34,107 nt of DNA from an uncultured Gilliamella sp. (GCA_946480175.1 CAMLIK010000019.1:1-34107), one strand, 5' to 3'. Positions 8,759 through 17,971 are shown, counted from the first letter of the stretch. Numbers and translations: made by a program. The notes: a model not told the origin generated them from the sequence alone.

Positions 8759-10804
8759 ATGTACACAAAATTTAAAAAAGCAAGCACGTTAGCATCTTTG
8801 ATCTTTTTGACAATGTTTTCAAATCCAAACAATGCTGAATTAGGTGATCCTGTAAAAACTAATCCAATTAATTATAAACCCCATTGGCTAGTTATTCATA
8901 GCACTAACCATTATGATGGTGAAAGTGATGATCTTGTCACTGCAGGGATGGGATTTACTGCTTTATCGAAAATGATCCAGGAGATAAAATATGTCGATCC
9001 GGCCAATCCAACCACACAAGAATTACGCCGAGCAAAACTCAATCGTTTTATTGATATAAAAACGGGGGAAGGTATACTTTTTGGTTTTAGAATTAAAGAT
9101 TTAACCCCCTTATTTGACGGAAAAATCGCCGGCACTGAAATATTAGCTACGATAAAAGGTGAAAATGTTGGCTTATTATTACAAGTCCCTATCGATTTTA
9201 ACAAAAAAAATCCATGTATCGTAGTTGTACCGGCTTCCGACTCTGATGGATTATATAACGCCAAAGATATCCAAATTCGCGGATTATGGGGACTTAAACA
9301 TAATTGTGCCGTAGTTTATAATGATAAAGGTACAGGTAATGGTATTTATGACATAACCAACGACCAAGGCTTCACTATTGATGGCAAAGTCGCTAAAGAC
9401 AACTTGCTATTTAAACCAATCATAGAAAATAAACAAGAGTTTATCAAAAATAATCCGTACCGTTATGCAATAAAAGAGCTCCATTCAAAACAAAACCCAG
9501 AAGCAAAATGGCCAACTTATCTATTCAATTCGATCAATTTCGCATTATATGAATTAAACGAACTATTCCCCGCCCCAAATAAGTTAAACTTCCGGGAATC
9601 CAATACTCTTATATTACTCTATGGAGCTCAAGAGGGTGGAGCAGCAGTGCTTAGAACGACTGAATTAGATTTAAGGGGTAAAATAAATGGTGTAGTTGCT
9701 GTTAATCCGCAAATTCAACCTCGATTGGCAAAAGCCGTACCAGAAAATGCTATCGAAACCCAATCCTTTCATTCATTACCAGATTACAGCACCTATGGTG
9801 CACTTTACATTCCCTGTGCTATACCGGCAATTAAACCAAATAGCTCAGACAATTTTGTACCTGATGCCTCGAAATATCTTTTTTCGCAAAACCGTTGTAA
9901 TGCATTAAAACAAGCTAAGTTATTACCAACCGGTACGTCGAAAGAAGCATTAAAGAAACTTCAAGATTATGGCTGGAAACCAGAAACGTACACCCAATTA
10001 CCTTATTTCTACTTAAATGAATCAATTTCTTTTCCTTACAAATATATCAGCGCCTATGGTCGATATGACGTAAAAGAAAACATGTGTGATTTTTCAGTAG
10101 CTAGTACTCAACAAGAACCATATTACAATTATGGCGAAGTTCATCCACTAAAAGAAGTCAACTTTGCCGAAATTTGGGCATTATCAAAAAGCCACTTACC
10201 AATTTGGGCTAACAATGATGCAACTGTTATTGACCTTGTTGAAAATAAAGATCTCACTTCACCAAGACGTGAATGGTATTCAAGTTCAGTCGTCGAAAAC
10301 CAAATAGATTATGGCACTAAAGGAGCGATCTGCTTACGAGAAAAGGCCAAAGATCCTCGCGTAATTAAAGGGTTAGAAGAAGTTCTAGCAACGGGTAATT
10401 TACATAAAACAAAAACCTTTATTGTTCATGGTAGAAACAATGTCAAACAACTTATCGATAACACATCTCGACCTTACGTTGTATTAAATAAGGCAGTTGA
10501 AGGCCAAGATTCACAACTACGTTATATTGAAGTTGAAAATGCAAGTTATCTTGATGGGAAAACACCTTTTGATAACATTTTATTACCAATTGATTATTAT
10601 GGTGAAGATGCAATGGAATGGTTATGGGCAAATCTCACCCAACAAACGACCCTACCGGAAAGTCAAATCATTCGCACAAAAATCAGAGGAGGAATTAGTG
10701 GAAGAGCCCCGCAAGCCACCGCTGAAAACCTGGTCCCTATTTCACAAATACCAGATAAGAATAATTTAATCAAAATTGATAATGGTAAAATACTAGATAA
10801 ATAA
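8759..10804 (+). CDS. Secreted 3-hydroxybutyrate oligomer hydrolase-like protein, probable loss of nucleophile Ser
   Basis: Resembles the 3HB-oligomer hydrolase family, enzymes of about 690 aa that cut D-3-hydroxybutyrate oligomers. Family features seen: HYDGESDDLVTAGMG, YVDPANPTTQELRR, KIAGTEILA, GLKHNCAVVYNDKGTGNG, and GGAAVLRTTELDLRGKINGV followed by NPQIQP. Start chosen at 8759, not 8741: GAAGAGAA lies 9 nt before it, and the protein then opens with a clean signal peptide (YTKFKKASTLASLIFLTMF, cleavage near NNA/EL). It is therefore exported. As I recall the family, the catalytic Ser lies in an SVSNGGGAA-type motif. Here the aligned stretch is GAQEGGAAV, with Ala at the Ser position (residue 290 from this start). 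It may be inactive or altered in function. It follows ilvY by 64 nt. Confidence 0.75.
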   Translation: MYTKFKKASTLASLIFLTMFSNPNNAELGDPVKTNPINYKPHWLVIHSTNHYDGESDDLVTAGMGFTALSKMIQEIKYVDPANPTTQELRRAKLNRFIDIKTGEGILFGFRIKDLTPLFDGKIAGTEILATIKGENVGLLLQVPIDFNKKNPCIVVVPASDSDGLYNAKDIQIRGLWGLKHNCAVVYNDKGTGNGIYDITNDQGFTIDGKVAKDNLLFKPIIENKQEFIKNNPYRYAIKELHSKQNPEAKWPTYLFNSINFALYELNELFPAPNKLNFRESNTLILLYGAQEGGAAVLRTTELDLRGKINGVVAVNPQIQPRLAKAVPENAIETQSFHSLPDYSTYGALYIPCAIPAIKPNSSDNFVPDASKYLFSQNRCNALKQAKLLPTGTSKEALKKLQDYGWKPETYTQLPYFYLNESISFPYKYISAYGRYDVKENMCDFSVASTQQEPYYNYGEVHPLKEVNFAEIWALSKSHLPIWANNDATVIDLVENKDLTSPRREWYSSSVVENQIDYGTKGAICLREKAKDPRVIKGLEEVLATGNLHKTKTFIVHGRNNVKQLIDNTSRPYVVLNKAVEGQDSQLRYIEVENASYLDGKTPFDNILLPIDYYGEDAMEWLWANLTQQTTLPESQIIRTKIRGGISGRAPQATAENLVPISQIPDKNNLIKIDNGKILDK

Positions 10805-10818
10805 AATTATCGACTTAA

Positions 10819-10857
10819 ATGACTATCGAATAAATTGAAAGTCTATTCGATAGTCAT
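10819..10857. terminator. Hairpin between convergent genes (possible bidirectional terminator)
   Basis: Arms ATGACTATCGAATA (10819-10832) and TATTCGATAGTCAT (10844-10857) make a perfect 14-bp stem with an 11-nt loop. It lies between the stop codons of two converging genes. Neither side has a clean U-run, so factor-independent termination is likely but not textbook. Confidence 0.55.
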
Positions 10858-10869
10858 CCAATCTCACAG

Positions 10870-11439
10870 CTATTTAATTAGTAAACACATTTTTGGATAA
10901 AGCTGGAAAAATAACCATTTCAATGACGCATAATTTTGTTCAAAATCAATAAAGGTTTCGCTTAATAAATTGAGCTTAGGTCTCCGTTTTGCCATACCAT
11001 TTAAAACTTTACCGACAAAATCCACCGACGCATAATTCTCCAACCATTGTCCACGCCACATTGCATGCATAAAATCTTGATAATCTTCCGGATAATCGGC
11101 GATATAAGGTTGAATTTGCTGCTTAGTTAAAATATTGAATGATGAAACAGATTGTGTAGTATCAAATTTTACCCAATTTTTTGACAAAAAATGATCCCAA
11201 ACAATATCAAGCGTAATCGGTGCAACACGTTGATGAGATTGTCGAAAAAGTAATTTAGCTTGTTTCACTTCAGCAAAACCATCAATCAAACGATCAATCT
11301 TACGGTGCAACATAATCCCATCGGCTATTTCGTTTGGATATTGCCGATAAGGATCGCCTTTGACAAAATCAGCAACCGTATTACCAATCAAGGAACTATT
11401 AGCAATCGTTGCCAGATGTAAATGCGCAAGAATATTCAT
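10870..11439 (-). CDS. acpH: Acyl carrier protein phosphodiesterase
   Basis: Removes the 4'-phosphopantetheine arm from holo-ACP, so recycling apo-ACP in fatty acid metabolism. It has 189 aa against 193 in E. coli. Diagnostic stretches: MNILAHLHLA at the N terminus, GNTVADFVKGDP, MLHRKIDRLID (metal-binding His/Asp of the HD-like fold), RVAPITLDIVWDHFLSKNW and VLNGMAKRRPKL. These align closely with E. coli AcpH. The start lies 16 nt after the stop of the upstream ferric-reductase gene, so both are probably on one transcript. The Shine-Dalgarno is weak, which fits translational coupling. Confidence 0.95.
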   Translation of the reverse strand: MNILAHLHLATIANSSLIGNTVADFVKGDPYRQYPNEIADGIMLHRKIDRLIDGFAEVKQAKLLFRQSHQRVAPITLDIVWDHFLSKNWVKFDTTQSVSSFNILTKQQIQPYIADYPEDYQDFMHAMWRGQWLENYASVDFVGKVLNGMAKRRPKLNLLSETFIDFEQNYASLKWLFFQLYPKMCLLIK

Positions 11440-11455
11440 GATCGTCTACCGTTGG

Positions 11456-12232
11456 TTAATCACGATGTTTAAACTCACCTTCCGCTAAACCTTCTCGCCA
11501 ATAGCTAGTAATTTGGATGGCGTTCGGCGCCAGATTGACATATTTATCTTTAAGGGCATGACGTAATTGCTGAGCTTGCGAACCCTCTAATCCCCCCCAA
11601 AACAGTAGATTATCGTGTTGACTGAAATCCCAATTCATTAACGTATCAACCAATTGATTAGGATAATTAGCATCTTTAATCATCCATTGAATCGAAAAAT
11701 GTTTTGGCAGATCTACAATATCAGTCTTATGATTAACCTCAATAAAGGCAATTGCTTGGTGATCGGCTGGTAAATGTTCAAGGGTATAACAAATACTTGG
11801 TAGAGCTGAAACATCACCTATTAAAATCAAATATTGATTATCAAACTCTAGCTTACCTACCGGTCCAACGATACCAACTTGATCGCCAACTTTAGCCTGC
11901 TGAGACCAAACTGTCGCTAAACCGCTGTCATGAATAGCAAAATCAATCACAATTTGATTGTTCCGCTCATCATAATCGCGAACACTATAACTACGGGCAA
12001 ATTGACGAACCCTATCACTCACCGAAATTTTATTATTTTCATCTAATATCGGAAAAACGATTTTCCCCGTTAAAGGATCTGCAAATAACAATTTCAAATG
12101 GGGACAAATCCAGCGCGGATTCACCACTAAAGGTTTATCACAACTAAAATGTAATCGGCAATAACTCTCAGACGGCCTTTCGATCTTAATAACAGTTAAT
12201 AACGCATTGATAATGTTTTTTCTCTCATGCAT
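11456..12232 (-). CDS. Siderophore-interacting protein / NADPH-dependent ferric-chelate reductase
   Basis: A flavoprotein of the SIP/ViuB/YqjH family, thought to reduce ferric siderophore complexes in the cytoplasm to release iron. It has 258 aa (E. coli YqjH 254). The FAD-binding domain (residues ~10-125) carries ARSYSVRDYD at ~79-88 and the phosphate-binding VGPVGKLEF. The NAD(P)H-binding domain starts at YLILIGDVSALPSI and runs to the C-terminal SYWREGLAEGEF, a typical family ending. AAAGGA lies 8 nt before the ATG. No siderophore biosynthesis or uptake gene is adjacent. A Fur box was not recognised in the 142-nt upstream gap. Confidence 0.85.
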   Translation of the reverse strand: MHERKNIINALLTVIKIERPSESYCRLHFSCDKPLVVNPRWICPHLKLLFADPLTGKIVFPILDENNKISVSDRVRQFARSYSVRDYDERNNQIVIDFAIHDSGLATVWSQQAKVGDQVGIVGPVGKLEFDNQYLILIGDVSALPSICYTLEHLPADHQAIAFIEVNHKTDIVDLPKHFSIQWMIKDANYPNQLVDTLMNWDFSQHDNLLFWGGLEGSQAQQLRHALKDKYVNLAPNAIQITSYWREGLAEGEFKHRD

Positions 12233-12322
12233 TTGATGATCCTTTATATTACCTCAATATTGCTTCACTATCATACAGCATAAAATGGTACAAAAAAGGA
12301 TATTTTTCAATTGAAGATAGAT

Positions 12323-12346
12323 AAAAAAACCACCCAAAATGGGTGG
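12323..12346 (-). terminator. Rho-independent terminator of the frwCB-pflDC-fsa operon
   Basis: On the minus strand CCACCC, loop ATTTT, GGGTGG and then seven T residues. It lies about 29 nt past the aldolase stop, closing the whole leftward operon. Confidence 0.85.
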
Positions 12347-12374
12347 AATACAATTTAATAATAAGTTGAATAGA

Positions 12375-13037
12375 TTAATAACGTAAAGCCCCGAAAGCCC
12401 CGCACCAATCTTGGTCAAATTTAGCCACCGCGGCATCAACAGCTGGATCGGAAATAAACAATTCAGCTACATCCACCGGTAACGTAATTGACTGGCAACC
12501 TGCAAGCATGCAATCTAATGCTTGTCTTGGCGTTCTGAAACTTGCAGCTAACACCATCGATTCTGGGCAATGCAAATCTAACAGCGTTTGAAGCTCATAA
12601 ACCGTCTCTTTACTATTACCACCTTGGGCATCAATACGATTTACATAAGGGGCGATATATTTTGCACCAGCTAGCGCTGCCAAAAAACCCTGACCAGCAC
12701 CATAAACAGCTGTACCTAAAGTCGGAATACCTTGCTTGGTCAACTCTTTAATCGCTATCAAACCTTCAGCATTAACTGGGATTTTAGTCACAATCGATGG
12801 CACAACTTTACGAAGTTGCTCCGCTTCCTTAATCATCTCTTTAGCGGTATGTGAAAGTACTTGTGCAAACAATAATTTATCGGTACCAAGCAGATCTTGT
12901 AACTCACCCAACAAATCAAAAATCGGCTTAGCAGATTTTGCCACAATACTTGGATTTGTGGTCACTCCTTTTATTGGTAAAATTGCTGCTAAACGCTTAA
13001 TCGCTGCCACATCGGCTGTATCTAAATATAATTCCAT
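12375..13037 (-). CDS. fsaB: Fructose-6-phosphate aldolase (FSA, FsaA/FsaB type)
   Basis: A transaldolase-like class I aldolase. It is exactly 220 aa, as in E. coli FsaA/FsaB. Schiff-base Lys85 is in TKIPVNAEG. Asp6 (LYLDTAD), TTNPS near 26-30, and Tyr131 in [10 protein letters not shown] match the FSA active site; Tyr131 is diagnostic of FSA against transaldolase. The C-terminal [10 protein letters not shown] and [10 protein letters not shown] also match. GGAGA lies 5 nt before the ATG. It follows pflC by 66 nt and precedes the operon terminator. In the anhydroglycolysis route known from E. coli, FsaA/B cleave 1-deoxy-fructose-6-phosphate to glyceraldehyde-3-phosphate and hydroxyacetone, which explains its place behind pflDC. 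The choice of fsaB over fsaA rests on the neighbours, not on sequence. Confidence 0.9.
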   Translation of the reverse strand: MELYLDTADVAAIKRLAAILPIKGVTTNPSIVAKSAKPIFDLLGELQDLLGTDKLLFAQVLSHTAKEMIKEAEQLRKVVPSIVTKIPVNAEGLIAIKELTKQGIPTLGTAVYGAGQGFLAALAGAKYIAPYVNRIDAQGGNSKETVYELQTLLDLHCPESMVLAASFRTPRQALDCMLAGCQSITLPVDVAELFISDPAVDAAVAKFDQDWCGAFGALRY

Positions 13038-13103
13038 ACTAGTCTCCTATTCAAAATGAACTGTACAAATTTTTAAAAGTAATACTACTTATTTTAAACT
13101 TTA

Positions 13104-14036
13104 CTACCCACCGTTAATTACGCTATAACCATGATTTTCGATCAATTTTTTGATTTCATCAATTTCTTTAGGCGATGGTTCAGCAATATCTTTCATTTCA
13201 TAATTTTGGTGAATTAATTCATATTTGGATTCGCCAAACTTATGAAATGGTAAAATATGGATAACTTTGATTCGATTAAACTCTTTTAAAAAAGAGAGTA
13301 TTTTCATCACATTATCCTCAAATAATGTATACTGAGGAATTAAAGGTAATCGAGGAATCAAATTAATATTGTAATGATAAAGTTGCCTAAAATTATTTAA
13401 TACTCGATCTAAATGAAGATTAATCGTTTTCATCGCTTTTTCTTGATCCATAATTTTAAAATCAAACAATACTTCGTCACACTGAGAAGCCACGCTTAAA
13501 AACTCGGAAAACCTTATATCACCAGCAGTTTCAATCGCAGTATTAATACCTAACTGTTTTAACCTTTTTAGCAATTGATATGCAAATTTTGCTTGTAATA
13601 GAACCTCTCCTCCGGATAAAGTCACTCCACCACCAGAAGTTCTAAAAAAAATTTCATCTTTTAAAATTTGGTTAATTAATTCATCTATATGAATATTATA
13701 TCCTATTTTTTCTAAAGCTTTGCTTGGACATTCATCAACATCATTACAGCAAAATTTACATTTAATACATTTAGATTTACGTTTTACTACTACGCTTTGA
13801 CGAGAAATAGACTCAGGGTTGGCACACCAAGGACAATGATGAGGACAACCTTTAAAAAATACGACGGTACGAATACCATTACCATCATTCAAAGAATATC
13901 GTTGAATATTGAAAATTCTCGCCACACTACTTTCACTCCTCTGAATAATTTCAGATGAGTGATTTTGATGAAGATCGATGTTAAAACAACTCAACTTATC
14001 ACTACAAATGATGAGCTGTTCGTCGGATGATATCAT
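13104..14036 (-). CDS. pflC: Glycyl radical enzyme activase (radical SAM), PflC-like
   Basis: Installs the glycyl radical on PflD using S-adenosylmethionine. It has 310 aa from the ATG at 14036, which lies inside the 3' end of pflD (35-nt overlap). This start has a near-perfect Shine-Dalgarno, AAAGGAGA, within the pflD coding sequence; a longer reading frame upstream would just translate pflD DNA in another frame. The radical SAM motif CPHHCPWC (CX3CX2C) follows FNIQRYSLNDGNGIRTVVFF, a stretch very like E. coli PflC. A second cluster region has KCIKCKFCC and DECP, and the SAM-binding SGGGVTLSGGEVLLQ follows. E. coli PflC is 292 aa; the extra length is N-terminal. Confidence 0.92.
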   Translation of the reverse strand: MISSDEQLIICSDKLSCFNIDLHQNHSSEIIQRSESSVARIFNIQRYSLNDGNGIRTVVFFKGCPHHCPWCANPESISRQSVVVKRKSKCIKCKFCCNDVDECPSKALEKIGYNIHIDELINQILKDEIFFRTSGGGVTLSGGEVLLQAKFAYQLLKRLKQLGINTAIETAGDIRFSEFLSVASQCDEVLFDFKIMDQEKAMKTINLHLDRVLNNFRQLYHYNINLIPRLPLIPQYTLFEDNVMKILSFLKEFNRIKVIHILPFHKFGESKYELIHQNYEMKDIAEPSPKEIDEIKKLIENHGYSVINGG

Positions 14037-16299
14037 CCTGAATCTCCTTTGATAACTCAACAAAAAATGCGCTATAACCGGCAACTCTAACAACTAACCC
14101 GGCATAATCTTGGGGCCTTTGTTGGGCTGCTTTTAAAGTTTCAGCGTTAACAACATTAAACTGAATATGTTGTAATTTTAATTTACTGAAAGCCTGTAAA
14201 AAATTAGCTAATTTATGTAAACCACTGTCATTTTCAAGCGTACTTGGCGTGAACTTCACATTTAATAATGTTCCATTTGATAATAAATAATTATCTAATT
14301 TACTGACTGATTTTAATACAGCTGTTGGTCCTTTCATATCTTGTCCTAACATAGGCGATAAACCACCATCAGCTAGCTGTTCACCCGAATAGCGCCCATC
14401 TGGTGTTGCCCCAACAACAGCACCTAAAGGAACATGAGCAGAAACAGTATAGGAACCTGGAACAAAATAACCATTTCTTGGATTAGAGTATTTTTCAACT
14501 TCTTTACAATACTCCCGAAGCAGCTCCACACTAATGTTATCAACTTCATCAATATCATTACCATATTTACTAAAACGATTTATCAAACGAGCTCGAATTT
14601 TCTGGCCTTCATCGCCATTGAAATTATTTTTTAATACTTGCAATAGTTCTTTGAACGACACTCGTTTTTCATCAAAGACAACGCCTTTCAAGGCAAATAA
14701 GGAATCACTCAAATTAGCTATACCTATACCTTGAACACCGGAAAAATTGTAGCGAGCACCACCTTCGGTAATATCTTTTCCATTTTCAATACAGTCAAGA
14801 ACAAAAGAAGATAAGAAAGGAACAGGAGCCCAATTTCGATGACCTAAATCACAGACATTACTACCGTCAATCATCAATTTAACGTAATAACGAATATTTG
14901 CTTTAATTTGTTCAAACAGACTGTCATAAGTTACATTTGGATTGTTTTCATTTTCATATAAAGTCATTTCCATTACCTTAAGAAGATTAAACATCGCTAT
15001 ATCATGTAAGCCATAGGTTCGCCCTGGAATTGAAAGCTCTACACAACCAACAACTGAATAATCTCTTGCATCTTCTAAAGATACTCCTCGATTTAAAAAT
15101 GCAGGAACAATAACCTCATCATTGAAGATTTGAGGAATACCCGTTCCCAAACGAATAGTTTCAGCCGTTTTTTGTAAGAATTGCGGATCAATTAATTCAT
15201 TAACCCTAACACCTAGATTGGGTTGAGGAAGACAAACTTCTTGATAAGCATTTAAACACAATGTAGAAAGATTATTAACCGCGCTATGTCCAATGGTATT
15301 TAAGCCACCTAATAAAATGGTATACCCTGAAGGAAATCCAGCAAAATATCTTGCACTGGATGTTGAACGTAATAAAACAATATCATTACATTTAATCCAG
15401 AGCGATGCTAAAAGCGTTTTCAAAAATGCCGGATCTTCGCCTTTCGCTAACGACAATTGATAAAATGGCCACATATATTGATCAAAACGGCCTAATGAGA
15501 TTGAGCTGGCATTTGATTCATATTGTAAAATAATATTTATATACCAAAACAATTGACATGCTTCATAAAAATCTGTTGGTTTATGGTGAGCAACATTTCG
15601 GGATATTGCTGAGATTTTTTCTAATTCTTTTTTACGTTCTACATTTTGGCAATTCTTAGCCATATCCTCGGCCAAATCAGCATAGCGTAAAATATGTAAT
15701 TGTGAAGCTTCTAACACAATTTTAGCTGCCAGGTAAAAATGATTATCGGGATGTTGTTTAACTAAATTGCTTAATTGGATAATTAAATTATCTATACCAT
15801 TTTCTAATAATCTCGGGTAGTCAATAATGATATGACCTTGCCCTTTATCTGTTTGGTTGATACTAAAAATTGCTTTACTTTCGGCATCTTTGACTATTGA
15901 AGGGATCTCTTTGTTAATAAAATCCTTCATTGAACGTTTTTGCCAATATGGGTAAAGTTCATTAAGATAAATTTGTTTGTCTTCTTCAGAAATATTAAAA
16001 CGGTCTTGAGGTCGAGTAGGAAAATCATCTAATTCTTTCAAAATCCAATAGGGATCCATTTCTGGAGAGATAATCCCTGAACGAGGTTTTACGGTTCGAT
16101 TTCCAGCAATTAATTCGCCATCTCGTATTGAAATGTTAACTTTATTTAAAATATTTGCGGTAGCTTTTGCTCGCCTTATAATGATTGGTTCACCTTCGGT
16201 TAGCTTATGACTCTCGGTATAAAGTAAAGCTCTTTCTAACGAAATTTCTCTTGTTTTTGCAAACAAATCTCTTTTTAATTGTTCAATTCGAGTAACCAT
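14002..16299 (-). CDS. pflD: Glycyl radical enzyme PflD (putative 1,5-anhydrohexitol-6-phosphate lyase)
   Basis: An oxygen-sensitive radical enzyme of the pyruvate-formate-lyase superfamily. It has 765 aa, the same as E. coli PflD. The catalytic Cys419 is in VVGCVELSIPG (CVE motif) and the radical Gly741 in VRVAGYSAFF, 24 residues from the end. A single Cys (not the Cys-Cys of PFL) marks it as a dehydratase/lyase-type enzyme. E. coli PflD is reported to open the ring of 1,5-anhydromannitol-6-phosphate, and its paralogue YbiW that of the glucitol form; which substrate applies here cannot be read from sequence. AAAGAGG lies 7 nt before the ATG. It overlaps pflC and follows the PTS genes, so its substrate should arrive phosphorylated. 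Confidence 0.9.
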   Translation of the reverse strand: MVTRIEQLKRDLFAKTREISLERALLYTESHKLTEGEPIIIRRAKATANILNKVNISIRDGELIAGNRTVKPRSGIISPEMDPYWILKELDDFPTRPQDRFNISEEDKQIYLNELYPYWQKRSMKDFINKEIPSIVKDAESKAIFSINQTDKGQGHIIIDYPRLLENGIDNLIIQLSNLVKQHPDNHFYLAAKIVLEASQLHILRYADLAEDMAKNCQNVERKKELEKISAISRNVAHHKPTDFYEACQLFWYINIILQYESNASSISLGRFDQYMWPFYQLSLAKGEDPAFLKTLLASLWIKCNDIVLLRSTSSARYFAGFPSGYTILLGGLNTIGHSAVNNLSTLCLNAYQEVCLPQPNLGVRVNELIDPQFLQKTAETIRLGTGIPQIFNDEVIVPAFLNRGVSLEDARDYSVVGCVELSIPGRTYGLHDIAMFNLLKVMEMTLYENENNPNVTYDSLFEQIKANIRYYVKLMIDGSNVCDLGHRNWAPVPFLSSFVLDCIENGKDITEGGARYNFSGVQGIGIANLSDSLFALKGVVFDEKRVSFKELLQVLKNNFNGDEGQKIRARLINRFSKYGNDIDEVDNISVELLREYCKEVEKYSNPRNGYFVPGSYTVSAHVPLGAVVGATPDGRYSGEQLADGGLSPMLGQDMKGPTAVLKSVSKLDNYLLSNGTLLNVKFTPSTLENDSGLHKLANFLQAFSKLKLQHIQFNVVNAETLKAAQQRPQDYAGLVVRVAGYSAFFVELSKEIQDDIIRRTAHHL

Positions 16300-16319
16300 A
16301 ACATAACCTCTTTATAAAT

Positions 16320-16346
16320 AGGTTATAGCATTTACCGCTATAACCT
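16320..16346 (-). other. Intercistronic hairpin between frwB and pflD
   Basis: AGGTTATAGC (16320-16329) and GCTATAACCT (16337-16346) form a perfect 10-bp stem with a 7-nt loop, in the 75-nt gap before pflD. On the minus (sense) strand it is not followed by a U-run, so it looks like an RNA-processing or mRNA-stability element, not a full terminator. Confidence 0.5.
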
Positions 16347-16374
16347 TTTTGATTAAATCACTACTAATAAAAAT

Positions 16375-16689
16375 TTATTTATTTAAATTTTCTTCAATTT
16401 TTTTCAAAATCAAATCTGCTTTCTTCACCGCATCACTAATTGCAATTCGAGCAATGGGTTTATTTTTGAAACGTTCCTGATTTTTTATACCTATGTCATT
16501 TGTTAATATAATGAAATCAGCATTAGCGACATCTTCCGCCGTAAGCTCATTTTCAATGCCTATTGAACCTTGAGTCTCAACTTTACATTGCCATCCTTTC
16601 TCTTTAGCTGCTTTTTCTAAAGATTCCGCTGCCATGTAAGTATGGGCAACACCTGAAGGGCAAGCAGTTACTGCGATAATATTAACCAT
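16375..16689 (-). CDS. frwB: PTS fructose-like EIIB component
   Basis: The cytosolic phosphotransfer domain that passes phosphate from EIIA to the sugar held by EIIC. It has 104 aa, close to E. coli FrwB (106). The phosphocysteine is Cys10 in VTACPSGVAHTYMA, the standard EIIB-Fru signature. KVETQGSIGIEN and TNDIGIKNQERF complete the fold. AGGAG lies 5-6 nt before the ATG. It follows frwC by 27 nt and precedes pflD by 75 nt, so it belongs to the same leftward operon. A second, separate EIIB (frwD) lies beyond ptsA. Confidence 0.92.
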   Translation of the reverse strand: MVNIIAVTACPSGVAHTYMAAESLEKAAKEKGWQCKVETQGSIGIENELTAEDVANADFIILTNDIGIKNQERFKNKPIARIAISDAVKKADLILKKIEENLNK

Positions 16690-16716
16690 TTTTTTCTCCT
16701 ATAATTCTCAATATGC

Positions 16717-17802
16717 TTAACCAATGTCAAAAGAAATATCAATGTCATCGTCATTAGATTCTTCTTTATCAATTTTAACTTTTGAAGTGATAAACTTTTT
16801 CAGGAAAACAATTGCTAATGCACAAGTTAGCGAGCCGACCACAATAGCAAATATGAAACTTAGCTTTCCAGTTACAACAGGTAATACAATTAGCCCGCCC
16901 CATCCTGCATAACACTCAGCGCCTAAAAGCGCGGCAACCGCACCACCAACAGCAGAACCTAACATAGTAGAAGGTATTATTTTTAAAGGATCGGCTGCCG
17001 CAAAAGGAATTGCGCCTTCAGTTACACCCACCAATCCCATAACAATTGCCGCTTTACCTGTCTCTTTTTCTTCTTTACTAAATACATTTTTTCCAATTAA
17101 TGTTGCTAAACCAGTACCAATTGAAGGCACGGCAATACCAACTGCCGCGATGGCAACAATAGTGTAAATACCTTCGCCGACACAAATTAACATAAATGCA
17201 TAAGCTACTTTATTTACCGGTCCACCCAAATCGAAGCCCAACATTGCGCCCATGATTAAAGCAAGAATAACAATGCTGCCATCTTGCATACTACGTAACC
17301 ATGATGTTAATGATGTTGTTAATAAACCAACTGGTTCTCCAAGTACCCACATCATGATGCCTGCGGTCAAAAAAGTTCCGACTATAGGAATAATAAATAT
17401 AGGCATAACAGATCTAAGGATAGGTGGAACCTTAATTCGTTTAAGATAAAAAACGATAATTCCGCCAATGAGTCCAGCGATTAAAGCGCCAAAAAAACCG
17501 GCACCAAAAGTTGTTCCAACCCAAGCTCCAATTGCACAAGGTGCCAATGCAGCTCTCTCAGAAATTGAATAGCCAACATATGCAGCCAAAAAAGGAATCA
17601 TTAAGGCTAAACCAGCAGCACCTATTTGAAACAGTTTATTTAAAAAAGGGTCATTGACTGGATCCGGCACACCGCCCTGTCCTAATAGCATCACAGAGAC
17701 GGCCAATAAAATGCCACCGGATACCACAAATGGAATCATATGAGAAACGCCGGTCATCAAATGCTGACGCGTGTTTTTCAAAATTAATACTAAATCGCTC
17801 AT
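16717..17802 (-). CDS. frwC: PTS fructose-like EIIC permease
   Basis: The membrane channel of the Frw PTS. From the ATG at 17802 the protein has 361 aa (E. coli FrwC 359); GAGG lies 9 nt upstream. A TTG 60 nt further up is in frame but lacks support. Hydrophobic segments include MIPFVVSGGILLAVSVMLL, IGAAGLALMIPFLAAYVGYS, FFGALIAGLIGGIIVFYL and GTFLTAGIMMWVLG. The EIIC-Fru substrate loop shows as GLVGVTEGAIPFAAADPLK, and GAMLGFDLGGPVNKVAYAF is also typical. The transported sugar is not established for most relatives; in E. coli the linked PflD points to a 1,5-anhydrohexitol. Confidence 0.9.
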   Translation of the reverse strand: MSDLVLILKNTRQHLMTGVSHMIPFVVSGGILLAVSVMLLGQGGVPDPVNDPFLNKLFQIGAAGLALMIPFLAAYVGYSISERAALAPCAIGAWVGTTFGAGFFGALIAGLIGGIIVFYLKRIKVPPILRSVMPIFIIPIVGTFLTAGIMMWVLGEPVGLLTTSLTSWLRSMQDGSIVILALIMGAMLGFDLGGPVNKVAYAFMLICVGEGIYTIVAIAAVGIAVPSIGTGLATLIGKNVFSKEEKETGKAAIVMGLVGVTEGAIPFAAADPLKIIPSTMLGSAVGGAVAALLGAECYAGWGGLIVLPVVTGKLSFIFAIVVGSLTCALAIVFLKKFITSKVKIDKEESNDDDIDISFDIG

Positions 17803-17918
17803 ACTTAATACCTCATTTTTTAATTTTCTGACTACATTTTTATAGTAGAAAATGTTTACCAATAACCACAGAGTAAATAAATATTATTTACTGGATTTTT
17901 GTACTGTCTGTATAAAAA

Positions 17919-17932
17919 TGAGATATAGCTCA
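17919..17932. promoter_or_regulatory. Near-palindrome in frwC leader
   Basis: TGAGATATAGCTCA is an imperfect dyad between the CRP site and frwC. It is a possible operator for a local regulator such as YijO; the evidence is only symmetry and position. Confidence 0.25.
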
Positions 17933-17971
17933 AAAAAATGAAATATTTTTCATGGATCTCGGTAAGGATTA

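Noticed and set aside
12254-12439. Leftward ORF overlapping the end of the aldolase gene
   Set aside because: It is a shifted reading frame of the fsa 3' end plus the terminator; no independent support.
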